The notes under the pieces: generated by a model | Seen by the model: only the letters and a program-made list of their open reading frames with translations | What the model was told of the DNA's origin: nothing | The model's database searches: none | Program-made: the position numbers and the translations under genes | Assembly: GCA_023433185.1 (NCBI GenBank) | Contig: JAEZEN010000482.1 | Location: forward strand, 1-5,762 | Length of the DNA stretch: 5,762 nucleotides | Source: Pseudomonadota bacterium | GTDB taxonomy: Bacteria; Pseudomonadota; Alphaproteobacteria; Rhizobiales; Kaistiaceae | Reading direction: 5' to 3' | In this document: piece after piece, positions 1 through 4,945 of the stretch | Position numbering within the stretch: position 1 is the stretch's first letter | Layout of the letters: each line of letters begins with the position of its first letter

Positions 1-30
1 CACCGTCCCACCCAAACGCGCCCGCCGCGA

Positions 31-47
31 GGCCGGGGGGGGCCCTT
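31..47 (-). other. G-tract and weak GC inverted repeat downstream of DoxX gene
   Basis: GGCC (31-34) and GGCC (41-44) flank a G tract, and G35-G42 is an eight-base run. Read on the minus strand this could form a 4-bp stem about 25 bases past the DoxX stop codon. No T tract follows on that strand, so it does not qualify as a good intrinsic terminator. The first 67 bases hold no gene that I can support. Confidence 0.2.
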
Positions 48-67
48 TCACCTTCGGGAGCGTTGAT

Positions 68-466
68 TCAGGCGCCCTTCCGGCTGTTGTCGAGCGCGAA
101 GGCGCCCGGGCCGGAGAAGACCAGATAGAGAAAGATGAAGCAGAACAGCACGGCGGCCTCGCCGCCGTTCTGCGCCGGCACGAAGGCCTGCCCGGCATGC
201 GCCATGAAATAGGCGACGGCCATCGTCCCGGAAGCGATGAAAGCCGCCGGCCGGGTGAGGAACCCGAGGACGATGAGGATGCCGGTGACGATCTCGATCA
301 CGCCGGCCAGGCCGAGGAGGGAGAAGAGCGGCGGCTGGAAGTCACTCGCCGGGAAACCGAGCAGCTTCATGGTCCCGTGGGACAGGAAGAGGAGCGCGGT
401 CATGACACGGAGAAGCGCCAGGAAGTATGGCGCCAGGGAAGTAAGGCGTCCTTCGAAACTGTTCAC
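68..466 (-). CDS. DoxX family integral membrane protein
   Basis: This is a 132-residue inner-membrane protein of the DoxX/DoxD-like family. Members are small four-helix proteins linked in a few species to quinone, thiosulfate or redox-stress metabolism; the exact role here is unknown. Predicted membrane helices lie near residues 13-32, 46-69, 73-91 and 103-120. Family signatures are visible: LLFLSHGTMKL at the end of helix 1, GxxEIxxGxLxxLGFLTRPAA between helices 2 and 3, and NGGEAAVLF near residue 100, followed by GPGAFALDN at the end. I chose the GTG at 466 because AAAGGA sits about 10 bases upstream and the protein then has normal family length. The frame stays open upstream to an ATG at 538 and a TTG at 553, but those add residues of no recognisable character. 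The gene lies 163 bases downstream of the nucleotide-binding gene on the same strand, and palindromes in the gap suggest its own regulated promoter. Confidence 0.85.
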   Translation of the reverse strand: MNSFEGRLTSLAPYFLALLRVMTALLFLSHGTMKLLGFPASDFQPPLFSLLGLAGVIEIVTGILIVLGFLTRPAAFIASGTMAVAYFMAHAGQAFVPAQNGGEAAVLFCFIFLYLVFSGPGAFALDNSRKGA

Positions 467-537
467 GTTCTGCAGTCCTTTTGCACGAGGGAAGTTCACC
501 ACCCGCAGGACTGCATCCCGTGCCACTGCGCCCCGCA

Positions 538-552
538 TGGTGCACTGCACCA
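538..552. promoter_or_regulatory. Perfect 15-base palindrome, candidate operator
   Basis: TGGTGCACTGCACCA is a perfect inverted repeat with 7-base arms around a central C. It overlaps the -10 element and start region of the candidate DoxX promoter (550-578), where a repressor would act. I cannot assign a regulator family. The half-site resembles the NtrC half-site (TGCACCA), but the arms are in the opposite arrangement and spacing. Confidence 0.4.
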
Positions 553-578
553 ATCGCGCTGCGGATCGTTTCTGGCAA
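550..578 (-). promoter_or_regulatory. Candidate promoter for the DoxX gene
   Basis: On the minus strand TTGCCA (578-573) is separated by 17 bases from GATTGG (555-550), a weak sigma-70-like pair. Transcription would begin near 543, giving a leader of about 77 bases before the GTG start. The -10 match is poor, so the call rests mainly on spacing and on the symmetric elements placed around it. Confidence 0.3.
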
Positions 579-587
579 CTGGCAGAA
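570..587. promoter_or_regulatory. Imperfect 18-base palindrome over the -35 region
   Basis: TTCTGGCAACTGGCAGAA pairs TTCTG with CAGAA and then CA with TG, with one mismatch inside the arms. It covers the candidate -35 hexamer of the DoxX promoter, so it could be a second protein-binding site. Confidence 0.25.
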
Positions 588-605
588 CGTCACTTTCCAG
601 TGACG
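588..605. promoter_or_regulatory. Perfect inverted repeat: operator or weak terminator
   Basis: CGTCACT and AGTGACG form perfect 7-base arms around TTCC. On the minus strand it begins 25 bases past the stop of the nucleotide-binding gene and is followed by TTCTG rather than a T run, which makes it a weak terminator at best. It could instead be a binding site upstream of the DoxX -35 region, for example for a dimeric winged-helix regulator. The sequence does not decide between these. Confidence 0.4.
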
Positions 606-629
606 AAAGCGTGATTCTGGAGGAGGTCT

Positions 630-1127
630 CTATTCCGTTCGCTGGTAGAAGTTCCGGATCATCTCGGCCAGTTCCGCCTTGCCCGGGCGCATGGTGCCCC
701 AGGCGAGGCCGCCCGCGGCGCGGTCCATCTCGCCCTGCCGGCGGAACAGCATCTCGACGAAGCGGTCGACCAGCCCCGGCGACATCCACAGCACATTGGC
801 GAGCGCCGCCTTGTCGACCTCGACGACTTCGGTGTCCGCGAGCGCGGTGACCGTCGCGTTGCGCGGGCTGCCGGTCAGCAGCGACATCTCGCCGACGATC
901 GCGCCTTTCTCGAGCTTCGCCAGCGGTTCGGGATCATCCTTCACCTTCACTTCGAGATCGCCGTCGACGATGACGAACATCGAGTGGCCGGGCCGATCCT
1001 CGGAGATGAGAGGCTCTCCCTTGTCGATCTTGTGCATGCGGGCATGATCGGCGAGGAGCGTGAGCTCCTTGTCGTCGAGCGCCTCCCGGAAGAAGGGCAC
1101 CGATGCCAGAATATCCCGCGCCGCCAT
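630..1127 (-). CDS. Stand-alone cyclic nucleotide-binding domain protein (CRP/FNR-type cNMP domain, no DNA-binding domain)
   Basis: This is a 165-residue cytoplasmic protein that is almost entirely one cNMP-binding domain (about residues 8-118). It starts with the usual helix (ILASVPFFREALDDKEL), followed by the beta barrel (GEPLISEDRPGHSMFVIVDG). The phosphate-binding cassette lies at about 79-93 (GEMSLLTGSPRNATV), with the conserved glutamate E80 and arginine R89 that contact the ribose and cyclic phosphate in this family. Ligand binding is therefore plausible. The roughly 45 C-terminal residues (119-165) are helical and too short for the CRP helix-turn-helix, and no channel, kinase or transporter domain is attached. 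It may act on a partner protein in trans. The ATG at 1127 was chosen because AGGGGAG lies about 9 bases upstream. The frame is open further upstream, but without domain content. It is divergent from the Dabb gene. Confidence 0.82.
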   Translation of the reverse strand: MAARDILASVPFFREALDDKELTLLADHARMHKIDKGEPLISEDRPGHSMFVIVDGDLEVKVKDDPEPLAKLEKGAIVGEMSLLTGSPRNATVTALADTEVVEVDKAALANVLWMSPGLVDRFVEMLFRRQGEMDRAAGGLAWGTMRPGKAELAEMIRNFYQRTE

Positions 1128-1260
1128 TGACTCGCTCCCCTGAGACGCAATCGAGGCCGGGACTTTCCGGTCCGGACGCGCCGCCGTCAAGCCTTCGATG
1201 GCGATTGCCGCGCTTTGACGACCGTGCCAGCTTCGGCGCCGCTCAAAGGGAGGCACCGCC
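1128..1260. promoter_or_regulatory. Divergent intergenic region (nucleotide-binding gene / Dabb gene)
   Basis: These 133 bases must hold both promoters. Facing the minus-strand gene there is CTTGAC (1191-1186), the usual alphaproteobacterial -35 form, but no good -10 lies 17 bases further on. Facing the plus-strand gene there is TTGACG (1215-1220), also without a convincing -10. An 11-base palindrome, TCCGGTCCGGA (1166-1176), sits just downstream of the minus-strand -35. A GACTC site (1129-1133) lies between the ribosome-binding site and the ATG of the minus-strand gene. Confidence 0.3.
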
Positions 1261-1551
1261 ATGATCCGCCACACCGTCGCATTCCGCCTCAGGCATCCGC
1301 CGGGATCGCCGGAAGAGAGGGACTTCCTCGATGCCGCCATGGTTCTTGCAACGATCCCCGGCGTCGAGAAGTTCGAGCGACTCCGGCAGGTCAGCGCCAA
1401 GAACGGCTATGCCTTCGGCTTCTCGATGGAATTCGCAGACGCCGCGGCCTACGACGGCTACAACCGGCACCCGGACCACGTCGCCTTCGTCGAGGGGCGC
1501 TGGATTCCGGAGGTATCCGAATTCCTTGAGATCGACTATGCGCCGCTGTGA
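1261..1551 (+). CDS. Dabb family protein (stress-responsive alpha/beta barrel)
   Basis: This 96-residue protein is a single dimeric alpha/beta-barrel (Dabb, ferredoxin-like) domain. It begins with the typical first strand, MIRHTVAFRLRHPPGS, and ends with YNRHPDHVAFVEGRWIPEV followed by EFLEIDY, where the Y..HP.H..F pattern and terminal strand are hallmarks. Members dimerise. Some are stress-induced, and relatives include enzymes acting on small hydrophobic or polyketide substrates, but the reaction here cannot be read from the sequence. Length matches the family. The ATG at 1261 is preceded by GGGAGG with about 8 bases spacing, a strong ribosome-binding site. It is transcribed alone, away from the nucleotide-binding gene and towards the small basic gene, whose stop lies 19 bases away. 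Confidence 0.85.
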   Translation: MIRHTVAFRLRHPPGSPEERDFLDAAMVLATIPGVEKFERLRQVSAKNGYAFGFSMEFADAAAYDGYNRHPDHVAFVEGRWIPEVSEFLEIDYAPL

Positions 1552-1570
1552 GGCGTCGGCGGACGCCGTA

Positions 1571-1801
1571 TCACTTCGTCGCGGTCGACCGCGGCGCCTT
1601 GCGGCGCTTCTCGGGTGCCGCGGGCTTCTCTTCCGACGCCTCGCGGGCGAGCCGGGCGGCCCGGAGCCGTTCGGTCTTTGCCGCCATCGCGGCAGCCTCG
1701 GTATCGACGATCCCGCGGGCGGCGCGGGTCGTGGCGTCGTTCTTGGACTCCATGCGCGACAGCGTCGGCTTGAAGACTGAGTTCGCGAGTGTCCGCTTCA
1801 T
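1571..1801 (-). CDS. Small basic helical protein of unknown function
   Basis: I do not recognise a named family. The 76-residue product is very rich in Ala, Lys, Arg and Glu. Residues 1-20 (MKRTLANSVFKPTLSRMESK) are the most distinctive. Residues 21-57 look like one long amphipathic, charged helix, and the tail from about 58 is Lys/Arg/Pro/Ala-rich and probably disordered. There is no signal peptide or membrane segment. A nucleic-acid or ribosome-associated role is possible but is inference from charge alone. The ATG at 1801 was chosen because GAGGAG sits about 7 bases upstream; extending the frame upstream to 1882 would require translating through a terminator hairpin. The gene follows csp on the same strand, and the csp terminator ends 22 bases before this start, so expression should depend on readthrough or on a promoter overlapping that hairpin. 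Confidence 0.7.
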   Translation of the reverse strand: MKRTLANSVFKPTLSRMESKNDATTRAARGIVDTEAAAMAAKTERLRAARLAREASEEKPAAPEKRRKAPRSTATK

Positions 1802-1823
1802 CGCCGGTCTCCTCAACGGAAGC

Positions 1824-1849
1824 AAAAAAGGCCGGGCGAACCCGGCCTT
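1824..1849 (-). terminator. Intrinsic terminator after the cold-shock gene
   Basis: On the minus strand GGCCGGG, loop TTCG, CCCGGCC forms a perfect 7-bp GC stem (1847-1830), extendable by two A-T pairs, followed directly by six T residues (1829-1824). The UUCG loop is an exceptionally stable tetraloop. It lies about 75 bases past the csp stop codon and 22 bases before the start of the small gene at 1801. GTCTC (1858-1854) just upstream is complementary to GAGAC overlapping that gene's ribosome-binding site (1811-1807), a weak 5-bp pairing. Confidence 0.85.
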
Positions 1850-1923
1850 CTGCGAGACGCCTTCCTGAACCTGCCAGTACATCCGTGGTCAGGCCACAGA
1901 CCAGCGTCGCGTCAGCCGAGCGC

Positions 1924-2133
1924 TCAGGCAGCCCGGAGATTGTCGGCCGCATTCTTGCCGCTGCGGTCGTCCCGCACGACGTCGAACGTGACCTTCTGGC
2001 CCTCGACCAGCGAGCGCATGCCCGCACGCTCGACCGCGGAGATGTGGACGAATACGTCCGGCTCCCCGTTGCCCCGCTCGATGAAGCCGAAGCCCTTGGT
2101 GGCATTGAAAAACTTTACGGTTCCGGTGTCCAT
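1924..2133 (-). CDS. CspA-family cold-shock protein
   Basis: This 69-residue single cold-shock domain is an OB-fold that binds single-stranded RNA and DNA, acting in the cytoplasm as an RNA chaperone and, in well-studied relatives, as a transcription antiterminator. Both RNA-binding motifs are intact: RNP1 as KGFGFIE (residues 13-19) and RNP2 as VFVHIS (27-32), preceded by the usual [11 protein letters not shown] start. The C-terminal [12 protein letters not shown] is typical of alphaproteobacterial members. The ATG at 2133 is preceded by AAAGGAAG with good spacing, and the upstream in-frame extension has no domain character. An intrinsic terminator follows the stop codon. The small basic gene lies beyond that terminator on the same strand. 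Whether this copy is cold-induced cannot be told from sequence. Confidence 0.95.
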   Translation of the reverse strand: MDTGTVKFFNATKGFGFIERGNGEPDVFVHISAVERAGMRSLVEGQKVTFDVVRDDRSGKNAADNLRAA

Positions 2134-2373
2134 GGCGATCTTCCTTTCAAAATCAGCACAATGATGCGTCGCCCAGCCACTTGCCGGACGACGTGGCGAG
2201 TCGATTTTGTGAAGGAAATCGTCAGAGCGCTGAGCGCGCGAAACAAAGTTCGTCAACAAGATCGATGATAGACAGATAGGCCATAACCGAGGGCGCCGCA
2301 AGGCCGGCCAGAAAGCGGCAGAAGTCCCGGCCCGTCCCGGGCGAGATCCTTCGGAGATTGTGCGCCGCCGCGA
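2134..2373. promoter_or_regulatory. Cold-shock gene leader and promoter region
   Basis: These 240 bases separate the lipoprotein stop from the csp start and contain no supported gene. The region around 2240-2285 is the least GC-rich patch. On the minus strand it contains TTGACG (2256-2251) as a -35-like element, but the hexamer 17 bases further on (TCAGCG) is poor, so the promoter is unresolved. If it is real, the csp mRNA has a leader of about 90 bases. Nearer the lipoprotein gene, GCCCG and CGGGC (2330-2334, 2338-2342) form a short stem without a T run, a doubtful terminator for that gene. Confidence 0.35.
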
Positions 2374-2700
2374 CTACTGGACCGGCGCGTTGTACCTGGC
2401 AGCGGCCGCCGCGCGGAACTCTGCCGCCTTTGCCGCCGCCTGGCTGGCCGGTACGAGCACATAGCCGCGGCTCGCCATGCAGCCGCGATCCGGCTCGGAC
2501 GTGCCGACCGGGGTGCAGGCGGCCTTGTCGGATTCGAAGATCGCCGCAAGCGAGGGATTTTCACGGCCCGACTGGCCGTCGGAGCGGACCCAGACGCCCT
2601 GCTCCGCGACCGGCGCGCGACCGCCGCCACTGCCTCCGCCGCCGATGCTGGCACAGCCAGCGAGCACGGCGCCGAGCGCCACGACCAGTACGAATCGCAA
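2374..2700 (-). CDS. Small lipoprotein of unknown function
   Basis: The 108-residue product starts with a short lipoprotein signal peptide: hydrophobic core FVLVVALGAVL and lipobox L13-A14-G15-C16. After lipid attachment to Cys16 about 92 residues remain, starting with a Gly/Ser-rich linker (CASIGGGGSGGG). The mature part contains a spaced cysteine pair in the pattern DKAAC...GCMASRGYVLVP, common in small proteobacterial envelope lipoproteins, and an Ala-rich helical tail. Position +2 is Ala, so by the general rule it would go to the outer membrane. The TTG at 2700 was chosen because AGGGGA lies about 7 bases upstream and it places the n-region correctly; the ATG at 2745 lacks a ribosome-binding site and gives an overlong n-region. 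The gene is 87 bases downstream of the ATP-grasp gene on the same strand, so it may or may not be co-transcribed. No specific function is inferred. Confidence 0.75.
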   Translation of the reverse strand: MRFVLVVALGAVLAGCASIGGGGSGGGRAPVAEQGVWVRSDGQSGRENPSLAAIFESDKAACTPVGTSEPDRGCMASRGYVLVPASQAAAKAAEFRAAAAARYNAPVQ

Positions 2701-2787
2701 GATGGGTCCCCTCGCTTCTTTCCGCCAACGGGGGGCACCTAGCATCGGTGATGCGGCGAAATGGCGGCAGATGCCCCGGCCGCGCAA

Positions 2788-4245
2788 TCAGGCCTCCAGC
2801 CGGTCGATGAACCAGCGGGTCAGTTCCACCCAGACCTGGTTCTTCTCGGCGGCATCCTCGATTCCGTGGTCGATGTTGGGATTGTCGTTCACCTCGACGA
2901 CGAAGATGCCGTGAGGCGTCTCCTTGATGTCGACGCCGTAGAGGCCGTTGCCGATGAGCTGCGCCGCGCGCAGGCCGATGTCGATCACCGCGGGCGGGGC
3001 TTCGCCGAGGGAGAGCGTGCGATGGCTGCCTTCGAGCGGCTTGCCGTCGCCCCGATGCTTGACGATCTGCCAATGCTTCTTTGCCATCATGTACTGGCAG
3101 ACGAAGAGCGGCTTGCCGCCGAGGACGCCGACCCGCCAGTCGAAGGAAGTCGGGACGAACGCCTGGGCGAGAAGCAGGTCGGTGTCCTCGAACCAGGCCT
3201 TGTAGAGGGCGTGGAGTTCCTCCGCCGAGTCGACCTTCTTCACCCCCCGGCTGAACGACGAATCCGGGATCTTGAGGACCATCGGGAAACCGAGTTCGTC
3301 AGCGGCCCGCGCGAGGTCGTGCGGCCCGGCGATGATCACGGTCGGCGGGACGGCGATGCCGTTGCCGGTCATCAGTTCGTGGAGATAAATCTTGTTGGTG
3401 CAGCGGATCATCGAGATCGGGTCGTCGATGACCGGCATCCCCTCCTGCACGGCGCGGCGGGCGAAGCGGTAGGTGTGGTTGTCGATCGACGTCGTCTCGC
3501 GGATGAAGAGGGCATCGAACTCGGCCAGGCGGGCAAGGTCGCGCCGGGTGATCGGCTCGACCTCGACGCCCTGCTTCCGGGCGATCCGCGACCAGTGCTT
3601 CAGCGTGGCGAGGTCCGACGGCGGCATCGCCTCGTTGGGGTCGTAGAGCACGGCGAAGGAATAGCGTGGGGCCGCCTTGTCCTTGCCGGAGCGCCATTCG
3701 CGGCGGGTGTGATTGTGCAGCGCCTCGTGAAAGGCGGTGAGTTCGGCCGGCGTGAGCCGGGTGACCGGGACCGACGCCAGGCGCTTGATCTGCGGACGCT
3801 CGGCGGCCTCCATCGTCACTTCGAGGACCGGACAGCGGAACCAGTCGAAGAGGAGCCGCCCGAACCGGTCCAAACGGCGGTCGCCCACCGCCCCGAAATA
3901 GACCAGCAGCCGGGCCGGCATGGTCTTGTCGGAGGCCGCGCCGAGGGCCTTGGCCAGGGCGTCGTCGAGCTCGGGAATGGCCTTCGCGTAAAGCTGGCGG
4001 CTGCCGAGGTCGACCATGGTCTCGACCGAGGGGATGACGCGGTGCCCCCGCGCCTCGGCGAGGAGCGAGCAGTAGTAGCCGCGCGTCTGGTAGTTGAAGG
4101 AGCGCGACAAGTTGACGATTTTCGGCCGCTGGCCCCGGAACAGGCCCGGCCGCGCCAGGTAGTCCCGGGTGGTGATCACCTTGTGCGGGGTGTCGGCGTT
4201 GGGGAAGTCCTTCGCCGCGTCTACCAGGATGACCCAGTCGGCCAT
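2788..4245 (-). CDS. RimK-like ATP-grasp amide ligase with RLAN-type N-terminal region
   Basis: This 485-residue cytoplasmic protein has two parts. Residues about 1-160 match the character of the RLAN domain found ahead of RimK-like ligases (ILVDAAKDFPNADTPHKVITTRDYL at the start, then NLSRSFNYQTRGYYCSLLAEARGH). Residues about 195-480 form an ATP-grasp fold: FIRETTSIDNHTYRFA (247-262); the ATP-binding strand and glycine-containing loop VLKIPDSSFSRGVKKV (323-338, with K325); DWRVGV (369-374); and the metal-binding set D439 in GVDIKE with E451 and N453 in FVVEVNDNPNIDHG. All catalytic positions appear present. RimK relatives join a carboxylate to an amine using ATP through an acylphosphate, for example adding glutamate to ribosomal protein S6. 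The substrate here is unknown, and true RimK lacks this N-terminal part. It starts 3 bases after the GNAT gene with only a weak ribosome-binding site (GGAA, 12 bases upstream), suggesting translational coupling. Confidence 0.88.
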   Translation of the reverse strand: MADWVILVDAAKDFPNADTPHKVITTRDYLARPGLFRGQRPKIVNLSRSFNYQTRGYYCSLLAEARGHRVIPSVETMVDLGSRQLYAKAIPELDDALAKALGAASDKTMPARLLVYFGAVGDRRLDRFGRLLFDWFRCPVLEVTMEAAERPQIKRLASVPVTRLTPAELTAFHEALHNHTRREWRSGKDKAAPRYSFAVLYDPNEAMPPSDLATLKHWSRIARKQGVEVEPITRRDLARLAEFDALFIRETTSIDNHTYRFARRAVQEGMPVIDDPISMIRCTNKIYLHELMTGNGIAVPPTVIIAGPHDLARAADELGFPMVLKIPDSSFSRGVKKVDSAEELHALYKAWFEDTDLLLAQAFVPTSFDWRVGVLGGKPLFVCQYMMAKKHWQIVKHRGDGKPLEGSHRTLSLGEAPPAVIDIGLRAAQLIGNGLYGVDIKETPHGIFVVEVNDNPNIDHGIEDAAEKNQVWVELTRWFIDRLEA

Positions 4246-4248
4246 GAT

Positions 4249-4737
4249 TCAGTGTTCCGGTTGGCGCGGCCGGCGAAAGGCCGTCCGGTCGAGGCGTTTC
4301 TCGTAGCGGCGCGCATCCGCGCCGTCCTCGTAGTAGTTGCGGTGGAGGCCCTTGAAGGCATAGCCGCGGCGCTCGTAAAGCCGGATTGCGGCGGGATTGT
4401 CGTCGCGAACCTCGAGCCCCAGCCGCTGCGCCCCGCGGGCGGCGGCTATCTCCTCCGCATCCTCGAGGAGCGCCCCGGCGAGGCCCCTGCCCCGGGCATC
4501 GGCGGCCACCGCAATCGAATAGAGTCGCGCCAGGGTGGAGCCCTTCCTGAAGGCCATCAGCGCATAGGCCGGAATCGATCCGCCCTCCTCGACCACGCGG
4601 AGCACGACCGTGGGAGCGCGGACGAAATGCCGGAAACTGCGCGCGCTGAGCCGATCCGACCCGAACGAATGTGATTCGAGGGCCAGAAGGCTTTCGAGGT
4701 CCGTGAGGGCGGCGGGACGAATCGAGGGGTGACGCAT
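4249..4737 (-). CDS. GNAT family N-acetyltransferase, RimI-like
   Basis: This 162-residue enzyme should transfer an acetyl group from acetyl-CoA to an amine. Numbering from the ATG, motif A is at about 72-91 (LYSIAVAADARGRGLAGALL), with the R-G-R-G-L-A loop that holds the CoA pyrophosphate. Motif B is at about 108-126 (LEVRDDNPAAIRLYERRGY), and the RimI-like ending NYYEDGADA follows near 134-142. RimI-like proteins acetylate protein N-termini or small amines; the substrate here is not readable. Its partner is the ATP-grasp ligase 3 bases downstream, so it may modify that ligase's product or substrate. The start is either the TTG at 4740 or the adjacent ATG at 4737. Neither has a clear ribosome-binding site, which together with a candidate promoter close upstream suggests a very short leader. 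Confidence 0.88.
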   Translation of the reverse strand: MRHPSIRPAALTDLESLLALESHSFGSDRLSARSFRHFVRAPTVVLRVVEEGGSIPAYALMAFRKGSTLARLYSIAVAADARGRGLAGALLEDAEEIAAARGAQRLGLEVRDDNPAAIRLYERRGYAFKGLHRNYYEDGADARRYEKRLDRTAFRRPRQPEH

Positions 4738-4758
4738 CAAGCGGATTGTGTTGCAGAC

Positions 4759-4787
4759 ATGTGACGCTGATTCCCGAAAAACCTCAA
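4759..4787 (-). promoter_or_regulatory. Candidate promoter for the GNAT/ATP-grasp pair
   Basis: On the minus strand TTGAGG (4787-4782) is spaced 17 bases from TCACAT (4764-4759). Transcription would start near 4752, leaving a leader of about 15 bases before the ATG, in keeping with the missing ribosome-binding site. Two GANTC sites (4769-4773 GATTC and 4788-4792 GAATC) lie in and beside the promoter. GANTC is the CcrM methylation target in alphaproteobacteria. The hexamers are only moderate matches. Confidence 0.35.
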
Positions 4788-4945
4788 GAATCTACGCCGG
4801 CTTTGCCAGAAAACCGCGAAAATCGACACGCGCCGGGTCGCGCGCCGCCATCGCTGCGTCATCAGGACACTCGCCAGCCTCAATCAAATCGCACAGACTG
4901 CCCGGGCGGCACCAGAACGGGACCCTTGCACGCGGGAACCAAACG
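4788..4945. other. Leader/promoter region of the metalloprotease gene
   Basis: This is the remainder of the divergent intergenic region. No good plus-strand -35/-10 pair stands out; TTGCCA at 4803-4808 is a -35-like hexamer without a matching -10. An open plus-strand frame continues upstream of the GTG at 4946 as far as 4748, but its residues are basic and irregular, unlike a conserved protein. Confidence 0.3.

Noticed and set aside
538..552. The palindrome as an NtrC binding site
   Set aside because: NtrC sites carry TGCACC and GGTGCA as outward arms with a spacer of several bases. Here the order is reversed (GGTGCA then TGCACC) and the spacer is one base.
467..553. An N-terminal extension of the DoxX protein from TTG 553 or ATG 538
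   Set aside because: It would run through the candidate promoter and palindrome and adds residues of no family character. The GTG at 466 has AAAGGA upstream and gives a normal length.
1128..1400. A 91-residue upstream extension of the cyclic-nucleotide-binding protein
   Set aside because: It would overlap the divergent Dabb gene and has no domain content. The ATG at 1127 has a strong ribosome-binding site.
2134..2301. A 56-residue upstream extension of the cold-shock protein
   Set aside because: Cold-shock proteins start with the GTVKFFN strand. The ATG at 2133 has a good ribosome-binding site, and the upstream part reads as leader.
2761..4674. A 637-codon open frame on the plus strand across the ATP-grasp and GNAT genes
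   Set aside because: It lies antisense to two genes with clear domain motifs. Its translation is rich in Arg, Val, Glu and Asp with no recognisable domain, the usual shadow of a GC-rich coding strand.
4748..4945. An N-terminal extension of the metalloprotease starting upstream at 4748
   Set aside because: The added 66 residues are irregular and would bury the signal peptide internally. The GTG at 4946 has a ribosome-binding site and puts the signal peptide at the N-terminus.
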